In this document: positions 19,601 to 27,710 of the stretch, piece after piece
Numbering within the stretch: the stretch's first letter is position 1
Layout: the number at the start of each line of letters is the position of its first letter
NCBI GenBank assembly: GCA_902788365.1
Contig: CADAJN010000008.1
Span: forward strand, 1 to 64,000
Reading direction: 5' to 3'
DNA length: 64,000 bases
DNA from: an uncultured Pseudomonadota bacterium
GTDB lineage: Bacteria > Pseudomonadota > Alphaproteobacteria > RF32 > CAG-239
Notes under the pieces: model-generated
Seen by the model: the letters and a program-made list of their open reading frames with translations, nothing else
Told to the model about the DNA's origin: nothing
Databases searched by the model: none
Translations under genes and position numbers: made by a program

Positions 19601-21071
19601 TGATGGCGATACCCAAAAAGGCCTGATGGGTGGTGCCATTTATATGCGCCGCGGTATGATGGAAATTCTACCGGATTCCTACAATGCGGAAGGCGATGCC
19701 GACACCGGTGCCGGTATTGTTAAAGCTGCGCGCTTTGTGGCCAACAATAACGATTATGATACCAGCGGAAATCCGGCTTATCGCGTCCCTGTTTTGGTCA
19801 ATGATGTGGCCGGCACCTACGAAGCCAGTGACTATAAACGCTATGATACCTACATGGTCAATCCGGCTTACACCTCCGTCATGCACGATATTAAATTGAC
19901 CACCCGCGGCGGTGCCCGCCTCAGCGATATCTTGCCTGACTTTATTAACAAAGGCATTTATGTGGCCAATAACACCATTAAAGAAAATGCCAATAATCGC
20001 AAAATGGAATTTGAGCTTTCCAGCGGTCTAACCGTAGCCGGATTTACTTCCGAAGCCAGCGTTGATGAAGCGGTTTCTCCTTATATGGGCGCTGTTCCGG
20101 CGCCGCAATGTCCGCCGGGATATGGTCGTGTGATTACAGTATCGCCGGTCAGCTTTGAAATGGCTCAGGCCGGCACACCGAAACTGACCAGCATGAACGG
20201 CACCAGCACTTTCTATGCGGCCACCGATGACCCGTTACCGGAAAAAATGAAAACCGGAGAGGCAGGTGATTATTCATCTTCCGGCAAAGACAGCGGTTTG
20301 GTTGATGAAAAAGATAACTCAGCCGGCGATGACGGCGGTGTTATGTCGCCAAGCCACGAGCTGAAATTCCGTGAACTGGAGTGGGATCCGTCAAATGTTG
20401 TGATAACCGCAAACGTTTCCGGCGGCGCCGACGCCTCAGAAGCCAATAAAACCATTAAAGATATCAGCTATTCCAGCACCGGTGTTGTTGATATTTCAAC
20501 CTTGGCATCCGGAAGAGATGCGGAGGGACACGCCAGACGCGTCAAAGCCTACGTTTTGGCCACCGCAACCAACAATACGGATAACACCTTTAAACCGCTT
20601 ACTTTCCAGCAAAGCACGTTCTTAAAAACCGCGGCTGTGCCTTTGGTGCAAGGGTGCACCACTCAGTTTGGTGACGGACAAGATCAAATTACTTCTAAAT
20701 GCGGTGAAGGTTCTTATGTGCGTGCTTGGGGGGTTTTGATGGGCTTTATTTATCCGGAAAAATATTATAAAACCATCATCAACACATTACAGCCTGGTAT
20801 CTTTGCCAATCATGGCGGCACCGAAACGTTTTATTGGAACATCTTTCCGGTATTACGCGACCACTTAGAGGCTTATGCCACGGTTTATTGCTATTATGAC
20901 CGCACCGACTTATACGAGCATAATGCCAGCACCGGTATTGCGCACGTTGATCCGTATGATCACTTGCACAATCCGCCAGCAAGCTATATGAAACAACAGA
21001 CCTCAAGCCAGCAACAACAATATATTAAGCGTCTGAATGATCCGACGTTGAAATATAACGAAACATGGTAA
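16677..21071 (+). CDS. Giant protein with type IV prepilin N-terminus
   Basis: A 1464-residue surface protein. Residues 1-12 are a short basic leader ending ERGG; LMIEALAMLGLIAVV follows, so cleavage between the glycines puts Glu at +5 as in type IV prepilins. After the hydrophobic helix comes a very long Asn/Gly/Asp-rich region with repeating beta-strand patterns, suggestive of a beta-solenoid, then a Cys-containing C-terminal domain (CPPGYGRV near residue 1140, VQGCTTQFGDG, TSKCGEG, TVYCYYD). Ordinary pilins have 150-200 residues; tip adhesins such as PilV are longer but much shorter than this. GAGGAGA precedes the ATG. The gene ends at a strong terminator. Confidence 0.75.
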   Translation: MTKLNKNMLERGGLMIEALAMLGLIAVVTPTMYKKSAERTLEVEDINTATTVRTYMNAVEAFMNNEYGTLMGQPELNADGGVADPNARRGFFYESADDVTIGRPIGSRDFHGNAGDPVLELTVDDLEPYLPYHFEANNPLYDYAAPQARIVKNGNNLTAFVQFPARQGQADGIGQERTARIASLVGATGGYVLSDGQQARGVGGVWSLDNNNMNALFGGAGNPYSLVTASANVAMDTNGGQLDNDKYLQRTREDDTDAEGDELWRNTMRTDLYMGGNLNEDSNETQNTNGQDNNTKHSIRSIQSMIVGAEKAPEVGRQNADGTPVNDAEGHQVMDEVTNYGLYIYGTGTDNKDYADAYINGALQAVANELYASKGRMIGEGDAPAEGAPDERYGGAQFLFGRESDSEYNTEIRGNGDIMNMGSQGWIYANLMNENEQNSVTIGGEYGIAMDYTPAGETSTENVLDIAIGNTVQIGEHGKKTDGSNPSNIEASYVNIFYDGDAADEKDAPWGYRTTTNASGADVQVTNKSLVHDMYVKTTTSEGVTTTTGVEPNFPVAIGANTKVEGTLAAAQMDTNKLRAANLEAGSERVGDARKWLKATQNGVFIRSPKAYLDDGTYGAGPGMNIIQNGILMTSNRSRYSTMYEEGSEVEGNGGGAYLIMKGPEGNSRAEIGAQYNQGGVSRGTRVQVAGGTNSDSINFVFDGGKNTSMPVNYKNSKLSLTSTNMTNNQIIMTANKNNEKAGDLIIQADKGDMSENTEEPSQLKIRNSEVSIDMLGNDLVIQQAASSRRAAHVNDADHSNTAWNNNEFRTIFQGGHVVLNEANLKVYNKTNKGGLFVRGNSDTDSGGDSSVGAITNSYIDGEDAKYMAAMHGNMIFTGAGMEKFGTGEGATGKDRSGVKYASVGAYDRDAAVNIIADDSATGTNTKYGSVLVIDKNMYSSNGGDFSIKSGAKLDTNNNYVGFNDTAYEADYQFRDGDTQKGLMGGAIYMRRGMMEILPDSYNAEGDADTGAGIVKAARFVANNNDYDTSGNPAYRVPVLVNDVAGTYEASDYKRYDTYMVNPAYTSVMHDIKLTTRGGARLSDILPDFINKGIYVANNTIKENANNRKMEFELSSGLTVAGFTSEASVDEAVSPYMGAVPAPQCPPGYGRVITVSPVSFEMAQAGTPKLTSMNGTSTFYAATDDPLPEKMKTGEAGDYSSSGKDSGLVDEKDNSAGDDGGVMSPSHELKFRELEWDPSNVVITANVSGGADASEANKTIKDISYSSTGVVDISTLASGRDAEGHARRVKAYVLATATNNTDNTFKPLTFQQSTFLKTAAVPLVQGCTTQFGDGQDQITSKCGEGSYVRAWGVLMGFIYPEKYYKTIINTLQPGIFANHGGTETFYWNIFPVLRDHLEAYATVYCYYDRTDLYEHNASTGIAHVDPYDHLHNPPASYMKQQTSSQQQQYIKRLNDPTLKYNETW

Positions 21072-21092
21072 AATAAAACATTTTTGCCTGAC

Positions 21093-21120
21093 AAATGAGC
21101 GCTTTGAAAGCGCTCATTTT
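21093..21120 (+). terminator. Terminator of the giant pilin-like operon
   Basis: A perfect palindrome with arms AAATGAGCGCTTT and AAAGCGCTCATTT separated by one base, ending in a T-run, 22 bases after the stop codon. Confidence 0.75.
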
Positions 21121-21139
21121 CGTCATCGCTCACTTTGCG

Positions 21140-21260
21140 ACAACACTTCAGCGCGCCAGCGCCAAATAATGTCATCGCTCATTCTTTCCCCTGTCATGCA
21201 GAGGAAGCCTTTTAAGGCTGACGAAGGCATCCCCACGCAAAGCGCACAGGCATGACTTTA
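21140..21260. repeat. Short palindromic repeats upstream of sodC
   Basis: The gap 21121-21380 holds two copies of GTCATCGCTCA and a copy of the TGTCATGCAGAGGA element with the inner palindrome AGCCTTTTAAGGCT. The same modules recur at 38690-38870, 43560-44080 and elsewhere. No gene is seen. Confidence 0.65.
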
Positions 21261-21380
21261 TTATTTTATCATATACTAATCATAATTGAGCCTTATTTTT
21301 TAATGTCATTTTCCTAACCTTTCGGCTACATTCAATTTTGCCATACCAAGCATATATTCCCCTTATCGGAGAATCAAAAA

Positions 21381-21902
21381 ATGTTCAAAGGATTGTTATT
21401 GCTCATGATTACACTTGCCAGCGGCTGCGCCCCATCAAAACCGCAAACACTAAAAGCTGACGTTTATTCCACCTCAGAATCTGCCCAATCTCTTGGCACC
21501 ATATCATTTACCGATACTAAAAACGGCCTGCTTGTTGAAGTAGATTTAGAAGATTTACCTGCCGGCGAACACGGCTTTCACATTCATGAAAATCCCGACT
21601 GCGGCACCAAAGCCGACGCAACCGGCCAAATGCAACCGGCCTTAGCCGCCGGCGGGCATTATGATCCGGCGCATACCGGTAAGCATCTCGGCCCGCACGG
21701 TGCCGGCCACAAGGGCGATTTGCCGGCACTCATGGTCAACAGCAACGGCATCGTCAAAACCGCCTTTTATCTTGATAATTTAACCACGGATGAAATCAAA
21801 AACCGCTCCGTCATCATTCATGCCGGCGGTGATAACTATCAAGACACACCCTTGCCGCTTGGCGGCGGTGGTGCGCGTATAGCTTGCGGCATTATTGAAT
21901 AA
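21381..21902 (+). CDS. sodC: Cu/Zn superoxide dismutase, lipoprotein
   Basis: Converts superoxide to hydrogen peroxide and oxygen in the periplasm or at a membrane. Residues 1-16 are a lipoprotein signal with lipobox LASGC. Metal-binding histidines are seen in GFHIHENPDC, in GGHYDPAHTGKHLGPHG and in VIIHAGGDNY; the disulfide partners are the cysteines in NPDC and IACG. The glycine-rich LPLGGGGARIACG is characteristic. Length (173) is normal for bacterial SodC. The lipid anchor would be added by the Lgt encoded at 49420. Confidence 0.95.
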   Translation: MFKGLLLLMITLASGCAPSKPQTLKADVYSTSESAQSLGTISFTDTKNGLLVEVDLEDLPAGEHGFHIHENPDCGTKADATGQMQPALAAGGHYDPAHTGKHLGPHGAGHKGDLPALMVNSNGIVKTAFYLDNLTTDEIKNRSVIIHAGGDNYQDTPLPLGGGGARIACGIIE

Positions 21903-21984
21903 AAACGCCGTCTTTAATTCTATCTTAAGGGTTTTCCATTAGAAAAAATTACTGAATCATAGTATATATACTAATTGGAAAACC

Positions 21985-22818
21985 ATGATGAAAGAAGATT
22001 TAATCACCTTAAAAAAGTTTTATTTGCAGGCAGTCGCGCAAATTCCTGCCGATTCGTTTTTTCACGAATCAATCAATCACAAATTTTGCCATTCTGTTGC
22101 GGTTTGGCAAACCGGTCGCAAAATTATGACACAAACACCGGAATTAGCCGACATTGATGCCGAATTTAAAACTTTAGCCGAACGTGCTTTGCTGTTCCAC
22201 GATGTCGGACGCTTTCATGAGGCCGTTTGCCGCTATCGGGCTATGCAACAAAAAATATCCGTCAGCGCCGCCTCTAATAAATATGACCACGGCTTTATCG
22301 GCTATGATTTATTAAAAGATTTGCCACCATATAACGATTTGCGGATTTTGCTGGCCATCAAATATCATGGTAAAATGATGGAAGAAGTCCGCGCCTCTGA
22401 GCTATGGCAACAAGCCGAACAATCGCCGCTCGGTAATGACGCTGGAAAAATCCTCTATTTGGTGCGCGATGCCGACAAACTTGCCAACTTAGAGGTAATA
22501 AAAACCCAAAATCATCTGCAGCACGACATCTTTTTTAAATTACTGTCTGACGAAGCACGCCACGCACCAATCTCTGCCGTGGTTTGGCAACAATTTTTGG
22601 CCCGTCAAACTATTATATTTACCGATTTGCACTCGTTTGCTGACCGCATTTTAATGGTTTTATCTTGGATTTTTGACCTTAACTATCAATATACTAAAAA
22701 AGCTTTTATTTCCGATGGTTACGCCAGATTTTTGCTTAATGAACTAGCTAAATATCACCCCAACAATAACGATTTAGACCGAATTACGCTTCTTATCAGC
22801 TCTATTTTCATAAAATAA
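21985..22818 (+). CDS. HD-domain hydrolase
   Basis: Predicted metal-dependent phosphohydrolase, 277 residues, substrate unknown. The H...HD...H...D arrangement is complete: HKFCHSVAV near residue 30, LLFHDVGRFHE near residue 72, KYHGKMMEE near residue 128 and VRDADKLANLE near residue 160. The second half is helical. GGAAA lies just before two adjacent ATG codons. It is not obviously in an operon. A nucleotidase or cyclic-nucleotide role is possible but unproven. Confidence 0.8.
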   Translation: MMKEDLITLKKFYLQAVAQIPADSFFHESINHKFCHSVAVWQTGRKIMTQTPELADIDAEFKTLAERALLFHDVGRFHEAVCRYRAMQQKISVSAASNKYDHGFIGYDLLKDLPPYNDLRILLAIKYHGKMMEEVRASELWQQAEQSPLGNDAGKILYLVRDADKLANLEVIKTQNHLQHDIFFKLLSDEARHAPISAVVWQQFLARQTIIFTDLHSFADRILMVLSWIFDLNYQYTKKAFISDGYARFLLNELAKYHPNNNDLDRITLLISSIFIK

Positions 22819-22883
22819 TCTAAAAAATCGTATTTGGCGCACTACTTATCCTTATTTTCGTCATCAAAATCACCAATTAGGAT

Positions 22884-23000
22884 ATGCCTAAACCATTTTT
22901 TCTGAAAAGCGATTGTTTCTTCAATAATAACATCACATCCGTGCCAGCCGAAATGATTTTTGCCGCCAAATCCCATAAATTGCCGGCAATCTATAAAATC
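22884..23000 (+). pseudogene. Possible fragment of an ABC_sub_bind-type protein
   Basis: An open stretch of about 39 codons contains PKPFF followed by MIFAAKSHKLPAIY. This recalls the PFF...I..LAA.H.LPAIY region near the C-terminus of ABC_sub_bind (PF04392) substrate-binding proteins. No further homologous sequence precedes or follows it, and it runs straight into the structured repeat at 22995. It may be a remnant cut by that element, or a chance reading frame. Confidence 0.25.
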
Positions 23001-23098
23001 CGGATAATGCGTCTAGAACGCTGTAACTTTTTGACGACGTGTACACAAATAGTACACGAGGAGAAAAGTTGCAAGTTATAGACCATTAGACGGATTTT
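22995..23098. repeat. Structured intergenic element, copy 1
   Basis: Three nested inverted repeats: outer AAAATCCG (22995-23002) / CGGATTTT (23091-23098), middle GTAACTTTT (23023-23031) / AAAAGTTGC (23064-23072), and inner CGTGTAC (23038-23044) / GTACACG (23052-23058). A second copy at 51569-51697 has the same plan with compensatory changes. On the minus strand the outer arm supplies the stop codon region of the neighbouring gene. Confidence 0.6.
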
Positions 23099-23529
23099 CT
23101 CCGCCGCAGGGCATTGACAACCGAACGCAAATACCTTTCCATGGCAAATGTCACATCTTGTGCCGTGTGCAGTGCTTCCTTGGCGCCGCATGTCGGCTTA
23201 CAAAAAATACTCCGCTCATTGGCTTCGGCATAGCGTTGACGTAGCATATCACGCAAGGCATGCATATCACGAAGAGTTGCTTCCGGTGTTTTACGATAAT
23301 ATTTTTCAAAAATTTTGACAGCCAAATTTGTATAACATTCCTGCACCCGTTCGGCATAATTGATGCGCGTAAAATAGTCATCAGCCGGCAAACTTTCATC
23401 AGGGTCAATAAACTCGGCGCATTCGCTGATATCGCCGTCATATCGCTTGAGCTCTGCCTCGCTGACATCCAAAGCCGTCGCCGTTTGTGTCCATAATAAC
23501 AGCCCCAAAATCAGTAATACTTTTTGCAT
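23086..23529 (-). CDS. Hypothetical exported protein
   Basis: Unrecognised 147-residue protein. A signal peptide (about residues 1-19, ending TATALD) is followed by a helical domain with four cysteines (ISECAEFID, VQECYTNL, FCKPTCGAK), suggesting two periplasmic disulfides. The ATG at 23529 is chosen because GGAGGAAA precedes it and it begins the signal peptide. The last codons and stop lie within the structured repeat element, so the C-terminus (RRRKSV) may have been altered by its insertion. Confidence 0.65.
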   Translation of the reverse strand: MQKVLLILGLLLWTQTATALDVSEAELKRYDGDISECAEFIDPDESLPADDYFTRINYAERVQECYTNLAVKIFEKYYRKTPEATLRDMHALRDMLRQRYAEANERSIFCKPTCGAKEALHTAQDVTFAMERYLRSVVNALRRRKSV

Positions 23530-23665
23530 TTTTTCCTCCTGTTTATTTGCAATTACGGTAAAATCATTTATGCCAAAAGTCAAGTCACAAATAAAAGCTG
23601 CAACAAAGCGCTTGATTTATTTATAAAATGTATTATTGTGTGGCTGAATAAGAAAGGATAAATCA

Positions 23666-24229
23666 ATGTTGCTATTTACAATTTTATTGTTAGGTTCAAT
23701 GCTTTACACATGGCCGGCTTTGGCCAATCCGGCGTGTGCGGTTTGCACGGTCGGCGTAGCGGTCGGTCTGGAATTGGCGCGCAACTTAGGTGTTGATGAC
23801 GGCGTCATTGCGGTTTGGGCCGGAGCATTGCTTGCACTTATCGGCTATTGGACAATTTTGTGGTTTGATAAAAAAGGCTGGCACTTTTGGGGGCGTAACA
23901 TGCTTCTGATGATTTTATCCGTTTCAATGATTGCCGGTGTTTATATTAAAGATTTGACCTACACCCCGCAACCGATTTTGATTTTCTATATGGATCCGTT
24001 TTTATTCTGTGCCATTATGGGGGCACTGATTTTGATTTATTCGTCGGTTTTTTATCAATGGATGAAGACCAAAAACGGCGGTCACGCTCATTTTCCGTTT
24101 GAAAAAGTGGTTTTACCGATACTCGCTTTAACCATCGCCGGATATGTTGTCAATTATCTGCAATTATGCCAACCGAATGCAACTGATGTTACGCTGAGCT
24201 TACCGGCCGACGGTTCCGATATTTTTTAA
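23666..24229 (+). CDS. Polytopic membrane protein with N-terminal CAVC motif
   Basis: Inner-membrane protein of 187 residues. A signal-like first segment is followed by NPACAVCTVGVAVGLE, a CxxC-type pair at the membrane face that recurs in a family of small membrane proteins with C(P/A)VCTV and LGVDD; LGVDD is also present here. Four to five hydrophobic segments follow. The CxxC could bind a metal or be redox-active, but the function is unknown. AAAGGA precedes the ATG. It is convergent with the next gene, which ends 6 bases away. Confidence 0.65.
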   Translation: MLLFTILLLGSMLYTWPALANPACAVCTVGVAVGLELARNLGVDDGVIAVWAGALLALIGYWTILWFDKKGWHFWGRNMLLMILSVSMIAGVYIKDLTYTPQPILIFYMDPFLFCAIMGALILIYSSVFYQWMKTKNGGHAHFPFEKVVLPILALTIAGYVVNYLQLCQPNATDVTLSLPADGSDIF

Positions 24230-24235
24230 GAACGG

Positions 24236-24616
24236 TTATTGCACACAAACAATTAAAATAATCAAATAGCAGGAAAAAGTCAGCCCTAATGTGTATCCGA
24301 TTAAAGTCAGCAACATGCTGATTTGCGGGTGATTTTCAATATTAACAGCCGGAAATTTCCATGTTTTGGCCTTATGTGCCAATTCTTTGATATTACCGCG
24401 ATGACGCACAATCAAAAACGCCGCATACAAAACCAAAACCGCTAAAATACCATAACCTAGCGGCTCGGCCAAAATCGGTGCCGCACGCAAACAATAAACC
24501 GCCGCGACGGCCAAAACCGCCATCACCAAATACGGCAATCCGCGCCGAAAAATTACCGGATAATACGCCAAAATCAAAAAACCGAGCAGTATGCCCAAAA
24601 TAACCCGTGCCACCAT
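24236..24616 (-). CDS. Small polytopic membrane protein
   Basis: Unrecognised protein of 126 residues with four hydrophobic segments (about 1-18, 22-42, 48-68 and 98-122) separated by short loops; the loop RHRGNIKELAHKAKTWK is strongly basic and probably cytoplasmic. AGAGG precedes the ATG. No motif suggests a substrate. It lies alone between two genes on the other strand. Confidence 0.6.
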   Translation of the reverse strand: MVARVILGILLGFLILAYYPVIFRRGLPYLVMAVLAVAAVYCLRAAPILAEPLGYGILAVLVLYAAFLIVRHRGNIKELAHKAKTWKFPAVNIENHPQISMLLTLIGYTLGLTFSCYLIILIVCVQ

Positions 24617-24712
24617 AATTACCTCTTTTTTAAGCCATTATGCGCCGTTTTACCGCAAAAAACAACACTTTTATTGTTGCAATTTTATCATTATCGTTTT
24701 ATTAAGATATAA

Positions 24713-25081
24713 ATGTTACTTTATAAAAAAGATTATTTAGGCAAATTTGCGGTTAATAAAATGAACGCTTTTCAAGTATTAGACGATAATTATAATATAC
24801 AAAACAACAGTTTTTTGTATTATCTGCGTGAAAAAAGCATTTTTAATAAAGAAGCTTTTAAGCAGCTTTATGACAGTATTTATGCTCTTGCCGAACAAAA
24901 TGTTGAAATTTCCGCCGTTGCCCTAAAAATCCATATCGTCCATTACCGAATCATTGAAGCATTGATGTATCATTTTGATGCTGACGATGCTTACAAAATC
25001 ACAAATTTGCCGGAAAATTATAATAAAATATTAGCTCAGTTAGAAAAAGCGGTCGTTTTTTACTTTCAAACCCGCATTTAA
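24713..25081 (+). CDS. Hypothetical protein
   Basis: Unrecognised, probably cytoplasmic protein of 122 residues, mostly helical, with no signal peptide, membrane segment or known motif. Neither the first ATG (24713) nor the second in-frame ATG (24761, starting MNAFQVLDD) has a clear ribosome-binding site. AT-rich, -10-like sequence lies directly before 24713, so a leaderless start is possible. Low-complexity origin is unlikely given the ordinary amino-acid mix. Confidence 0.5.
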   Translation: MLLYKKDYLGKFAVNKMNAFQVLDDNYNIQNNSFLYYLREKSIFNKEAFKQLYDSIYALAEQNVEISAVALKIHIVHYRIIEALMYHFDADDAYKITNLPENYNKILAQLEKAVVFYFQTRI

Positions 25082-25090
25082 CAATCGCGC

Positions 25091-25249
25091 TTAGTGTAAA
25101 AACATCGGCAACACATAAAAATAAGCCACATAGGCCAATCCGCCCAAAATTGCCAACATCATCAAATAATACGGGATTTTGATGATAAACTTAATCAGCA
25201 TCAATGCTATAATCGCCGCAACGCCATAAAATAAAAGTGTTGTATTCAT
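25091..25249 (-). CDS. 52-residue membrane protein downstream of lptG
   Basis: A short reading frame starting MNTTLLFYGVAA and ending PMFLH. It encodes two hydrophobic segments (about residues 3-22 and 28-48) joined by a short KIPYY turn. AAGG stands before the ATG. It begins 14 bases after the lptG stop on the same strand, so it is probably the last gene of the gmk-cysK-lptG operon. It is too short for many gene finders. Function unknown; a small partner of LptG or another membrane complex is only a guess. Confidence 0.55.
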   Translation of the reverse strand: MNTTLLFYGVAAIIALMLIKFIIKIPYYLMMLAILGGLAYVAYFYVLPMFLH

Positions 25250-25263
25250 TTTTTTGCCTTTCG

Positions 25264-26373
25264 TTAAACTTCATCAGTGCGTATCAAAAGCGATGACGCA
25301 ATTAAAATGATAATAATCGTCGGTGCCGAAACCGCCAACCACACGGGAATATAGCCATTCACCCCAAAGGCATAAACCACTTGTGATAAAAAGTATATGG
25401 AAAACCCAACGCCGATACTGATAACAACGCGCCACATAATTGCCGAACCGCGTAAAGTATTTTGCAGCATAAACACCGCCGCCATCATCAACATACCGAT
25501 CAGTAAAAACGGTGATATTAACAAATTCAAATAGCGCATCCAATGTTGCCGCGCCGAAAAACCGGCATTTTCATAAAAAGCGATTGTATCCGGTAACTGC
25601 CAAAAAGAAATAGCATCAGGATCAATAAAGTTTTCTTTAATCCGTTGCATATCAATATTTGTTTTATATTCAAAATCAGCCATGGTTTTCACCGGTTGTC
25701 CGCCAATCAGCATCTTAACATCTTTCAAATGAAACGTTTGCCCTTCCAAAGTGGCAAAATAAGCTTCATACGATTTACTGATTTGTGTCTGACTGTTTAA
25801 TTCGGTAATACTGACATCACGCATCCACAAAGAATCATCGCTTTCCTGACGCAATTTTTTAGCCTGCAACAGCAAAACCTTACCTTCGCCGATAGCCTCG
25901 CGTATCCACAGCCCTTTACTTGAAAACAGCACCGCATTTGGATTGCGGCTAGTTAGGCGATAGCTGAGCACTTCGTGCCATTCAAACATTTTAGCCGCCA
26001 CCGGATTAAACAACATTATATTAACCAACCCGAGTATAAACGCCGTAATAATCAACGGCCGCAAAAAGCCGAAAATTGACACACCGGCAACCCGAATAAT
26101 CACAAATTCATTATTTTTGCTGAGACGCCAAAACGTAATCATCGCCGCAACCATCAACACAAACGGAATCACTATCTCCACGGTTTTGGCGATTCGCGTT
26201 ACGGCATATTGCGCGGCAAACCACATTGTAACATCTTCGCGACCGGAAATTCGCCGCAAAGACTCTATGCTGTCAAACAGCAAAATAACGCCCAAAATAG
26301 CAAAAAACACCAAAAAGAAATTTGCTAAAAATTGTCGTGTCACATATTTGCCTAAAATTGAAAAAAAGTTCAT
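25264..26373 (-). CDS. lptG: LPS export permease LptF/LptG family
   Basis: Membrane component of the LptB2FG transporter that extracts lipopolysaccharide from the inner membrane. The 369-residue product has the YjgP/YjgQ plan: three N-terminal membrane segments (about 15-35, 60-80 and 95-120), a periplasmic beta-rich domain (about 130-270) and three C-terminal segments. FWRLSKNNEFVIIRVAGVS near residue 82 is the typical cytoplasmic coupling region. The start overlaps the cysK stop by 4 bases. The partner lptF is not in this window; LptG is preferred over LptF but this is not certain. Confidence 0.87.
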   Translation of the reverse strand: MNFFSILGKYVTRQFLANFFLVFFAILGVILLFDSIESLRRISGREDVTMWFAAQYAVTRIAKTVEIVIPFVLMVAAMITFWRLSKNNEFVIIRVAGVSIFGFLRPLIITAFILGLVNIMLFNPVAAKMFEWHEVLSYRLTSRNPNAVLFSSKGLWIREAIGEGKVLLLQAKKLRQESDDSLWMRDVSITELNSQTQISKSYEAYFATLEGQTFHLKDVKMLIGGQPVKTMADFEYKTNIDMQRIKENFIDPDAISFWQLPDTIAFYENAGFSARQHWMRYLNLLISPFLLIGMLMMAAVFMLQNTLRGSAIMWRVVISIGVGFSIYFLSQVVYAFGVNGYIPVWLAVSAPTIIIILIASSLLIRTDEV

Positions 26374-27317
26374 GACGTTTCCCGCTGAGTTGATTGAAAA
26401 AATTCATCTGACAAATAACGCTCAATGCTGTCGGGCAAAACCACCACAATGTTTTTACCGCTCATTTCCTCACGTTTGGCTAAATCAACCGCCGCCACCA
26501 ATGCCGCCGCGGCCGAAACTCCGACCGGCAAACCCTCGGTCTGCGCCGCAGTTTGCGTCATTTGCATAGCTTGCTTGGTTGAAACCTTAAACACCTCATT
26601 AACCAAATTGTCCCGATATAAAGGCGGCACAAATCCGGCGCCGATACCGCCGATTCGGTGAACACCTTTTGCTTCACCGCTTAAAACCGCGCTTTCACTT
26701 GGCTCCACCGCCATCACAAATAAATCCGGCACACACGATTTTATCGTCGTAGCCAAACCCGATATTGTGCCGGCGGTTCCCACGCCGCAAACAATGGCGT
26801 CAACATTTCCGCCGGTGTCTTCTATAATTTCCGCGGCGGTTGTCAACTGGTGAGCTTCCACATTGGCCAAATTTTCAAATTGTTTAAACTCTATCAAATT
26901 ATTGTGCCGAGCTTTCAGCATCTCTACTTTTTTCAGAGCTCCCGCCATACCTTCTTCGGCCGGAGTCAACAAAACTTCGCTGCCAAACTGGCGAATAAGC
27001 GCAATCTTCTCCGGCGCCATATTTTCCGGCATCACAATAACCAACTTATAGCCGTAATAAGCACAAAACGCCGCTAAACCGATTCCCGTATTTCCCGAAG
27101 TGGCTTCAATAAAAACCGTTTCTGTGTTAATTTTGGAAAACGGTGCTTTTTTAATCATATTGAGCGCCACACGATCCTTAATTGAAAACAACGGATTATA
27201 AAATTCGCATTTAGCGAGCAATCTTCCGCCAAGTGTCAGCTTTTGCTCCAATTTATGGAGCCGCAACAACGGCGTTTGCCCAACTAATTCTTCAATGGAA
27301 TCATATATTTTGCGCAT
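26370..27317 (-). CDS. cysK: Cysteine synthase (PLP-dependent)
   Basis: Makes cysteine from O-acetylserine and sulfide. The 315-residue protein has the fold-type II PLP motifs: the Schiff-base lysine in FSIKDRVAL near residue 47, the substrate loop EATSGNTGIG near residue 75, and the phosphate-binding GVGTAGTISG near residue 180. Length is normal. It lies in a tight operon (gmk, unknown gene, cysK, lptG); the next upstream gene ends 3 bases before it. The ribosome-binding site is weak, which suggests translational coupling. Cystathionine beta-synthase-like activity cannot be excluded. Confidence 0.9.
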   Translation of the reverse strand: MRKIYDSIEELVGQTPLLRLHKLEQKLTLGGRLLAKCEFYNPLFSIKDRVALNMIKKAPFSKINTETVFIEATSGNTGIGLAAFCAYYGYKLVIVMPENMAPEKIALIRQFGSEVLLTPAEEGMAGALKKVEMLKARHNNLIEFKQFENLANVEAHQLTTAAEIIEDTGGNVDAIVCGVGTAGTISGLATTIKSCVPDLFVMAVEPSESAVLSGEAKGVHRIGGIGAGFVPPLYRDNLVNEVFKVSTKQAMQMTQTAAQTEGLPVGVSAAAALVAAVDLAKREEMSGKNIVVVLPDSIERYLSDEFFQSTQRETS

Positions 27318-27320
27318 TTT

Positions 27321-27710
27321 TTATTTCACCCTGACCAAAAAATTCTTAAATCCCGTTTTTTGTGTGGCATTAAAATTAACAGCTTCAACTAAAATATCGT
27401 CTATTTTGCACCATTGCAACGGGGTGTTTTCAATTTCCGCACCATTTACATCAAACACCAAATATCGCTGTTTTTCGCAAATAAACTGTCCGTTTTCATA
27501 AATGTTTGCACTAATTTCAAACTGCACCGTCGGCTCATGATTTAAGCCGACCGTTTCTGTATCCGGAAAAGAATACAAACCGCTTTCTTCATCATAACAA
27601 CACACCACTTCATCGGCTTTTTTGACAACAACAAACGTCCGTTCGCGCGTTATCACCTGCTGATGATCACCGCGGTGTAACAATCCGTAGTTATCAACAA
27701 AACTAACCAT
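27321..27710 (-). CDS. Hypothetical protein between gmk and cysK
   Basis: Unrecognised beta-rich protein of 129 residues without signal or membrane segments. The ATG at 27710 overlaps the last codons of gmk by 8 bases and has GAGG upstream, so translation is probably coupled; a start 15 bases further up is less likely. The sequence (RGDHQQVITRERTFVVV, CYDEESGLYSFP) looks like a small beta-barrel or a Nudix-like fold without the catalytic box, but I do not recognise a family. Confidence 0.6.
   Translation of the reverse strand: MVSFVDNYGLLHRGDHQQVITRERTFVVVKKADEVVCCYDEESGLYSFPDTETVGLNHEPTVQFEISANIYENGQFICEKQRYLVFDVNGAEIENTPLQWCKIDDILVEAVNFNATQKTGFKNFLVRVK

Noticed and set aside
22995..23098. 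Structured element considered as an integron attC site or retron msr-msd
   Set aside because: The 7-base attC core consensus is not present, and no integrase of the integron type or reverse transcriptase lies nearby.
22995..23098. Structured element considered as a simple bidirectional terminator
   Set aside because: It lies between convergent genes, but the stems are not followed by T-runs and the element has three nested helices with a conserved core.
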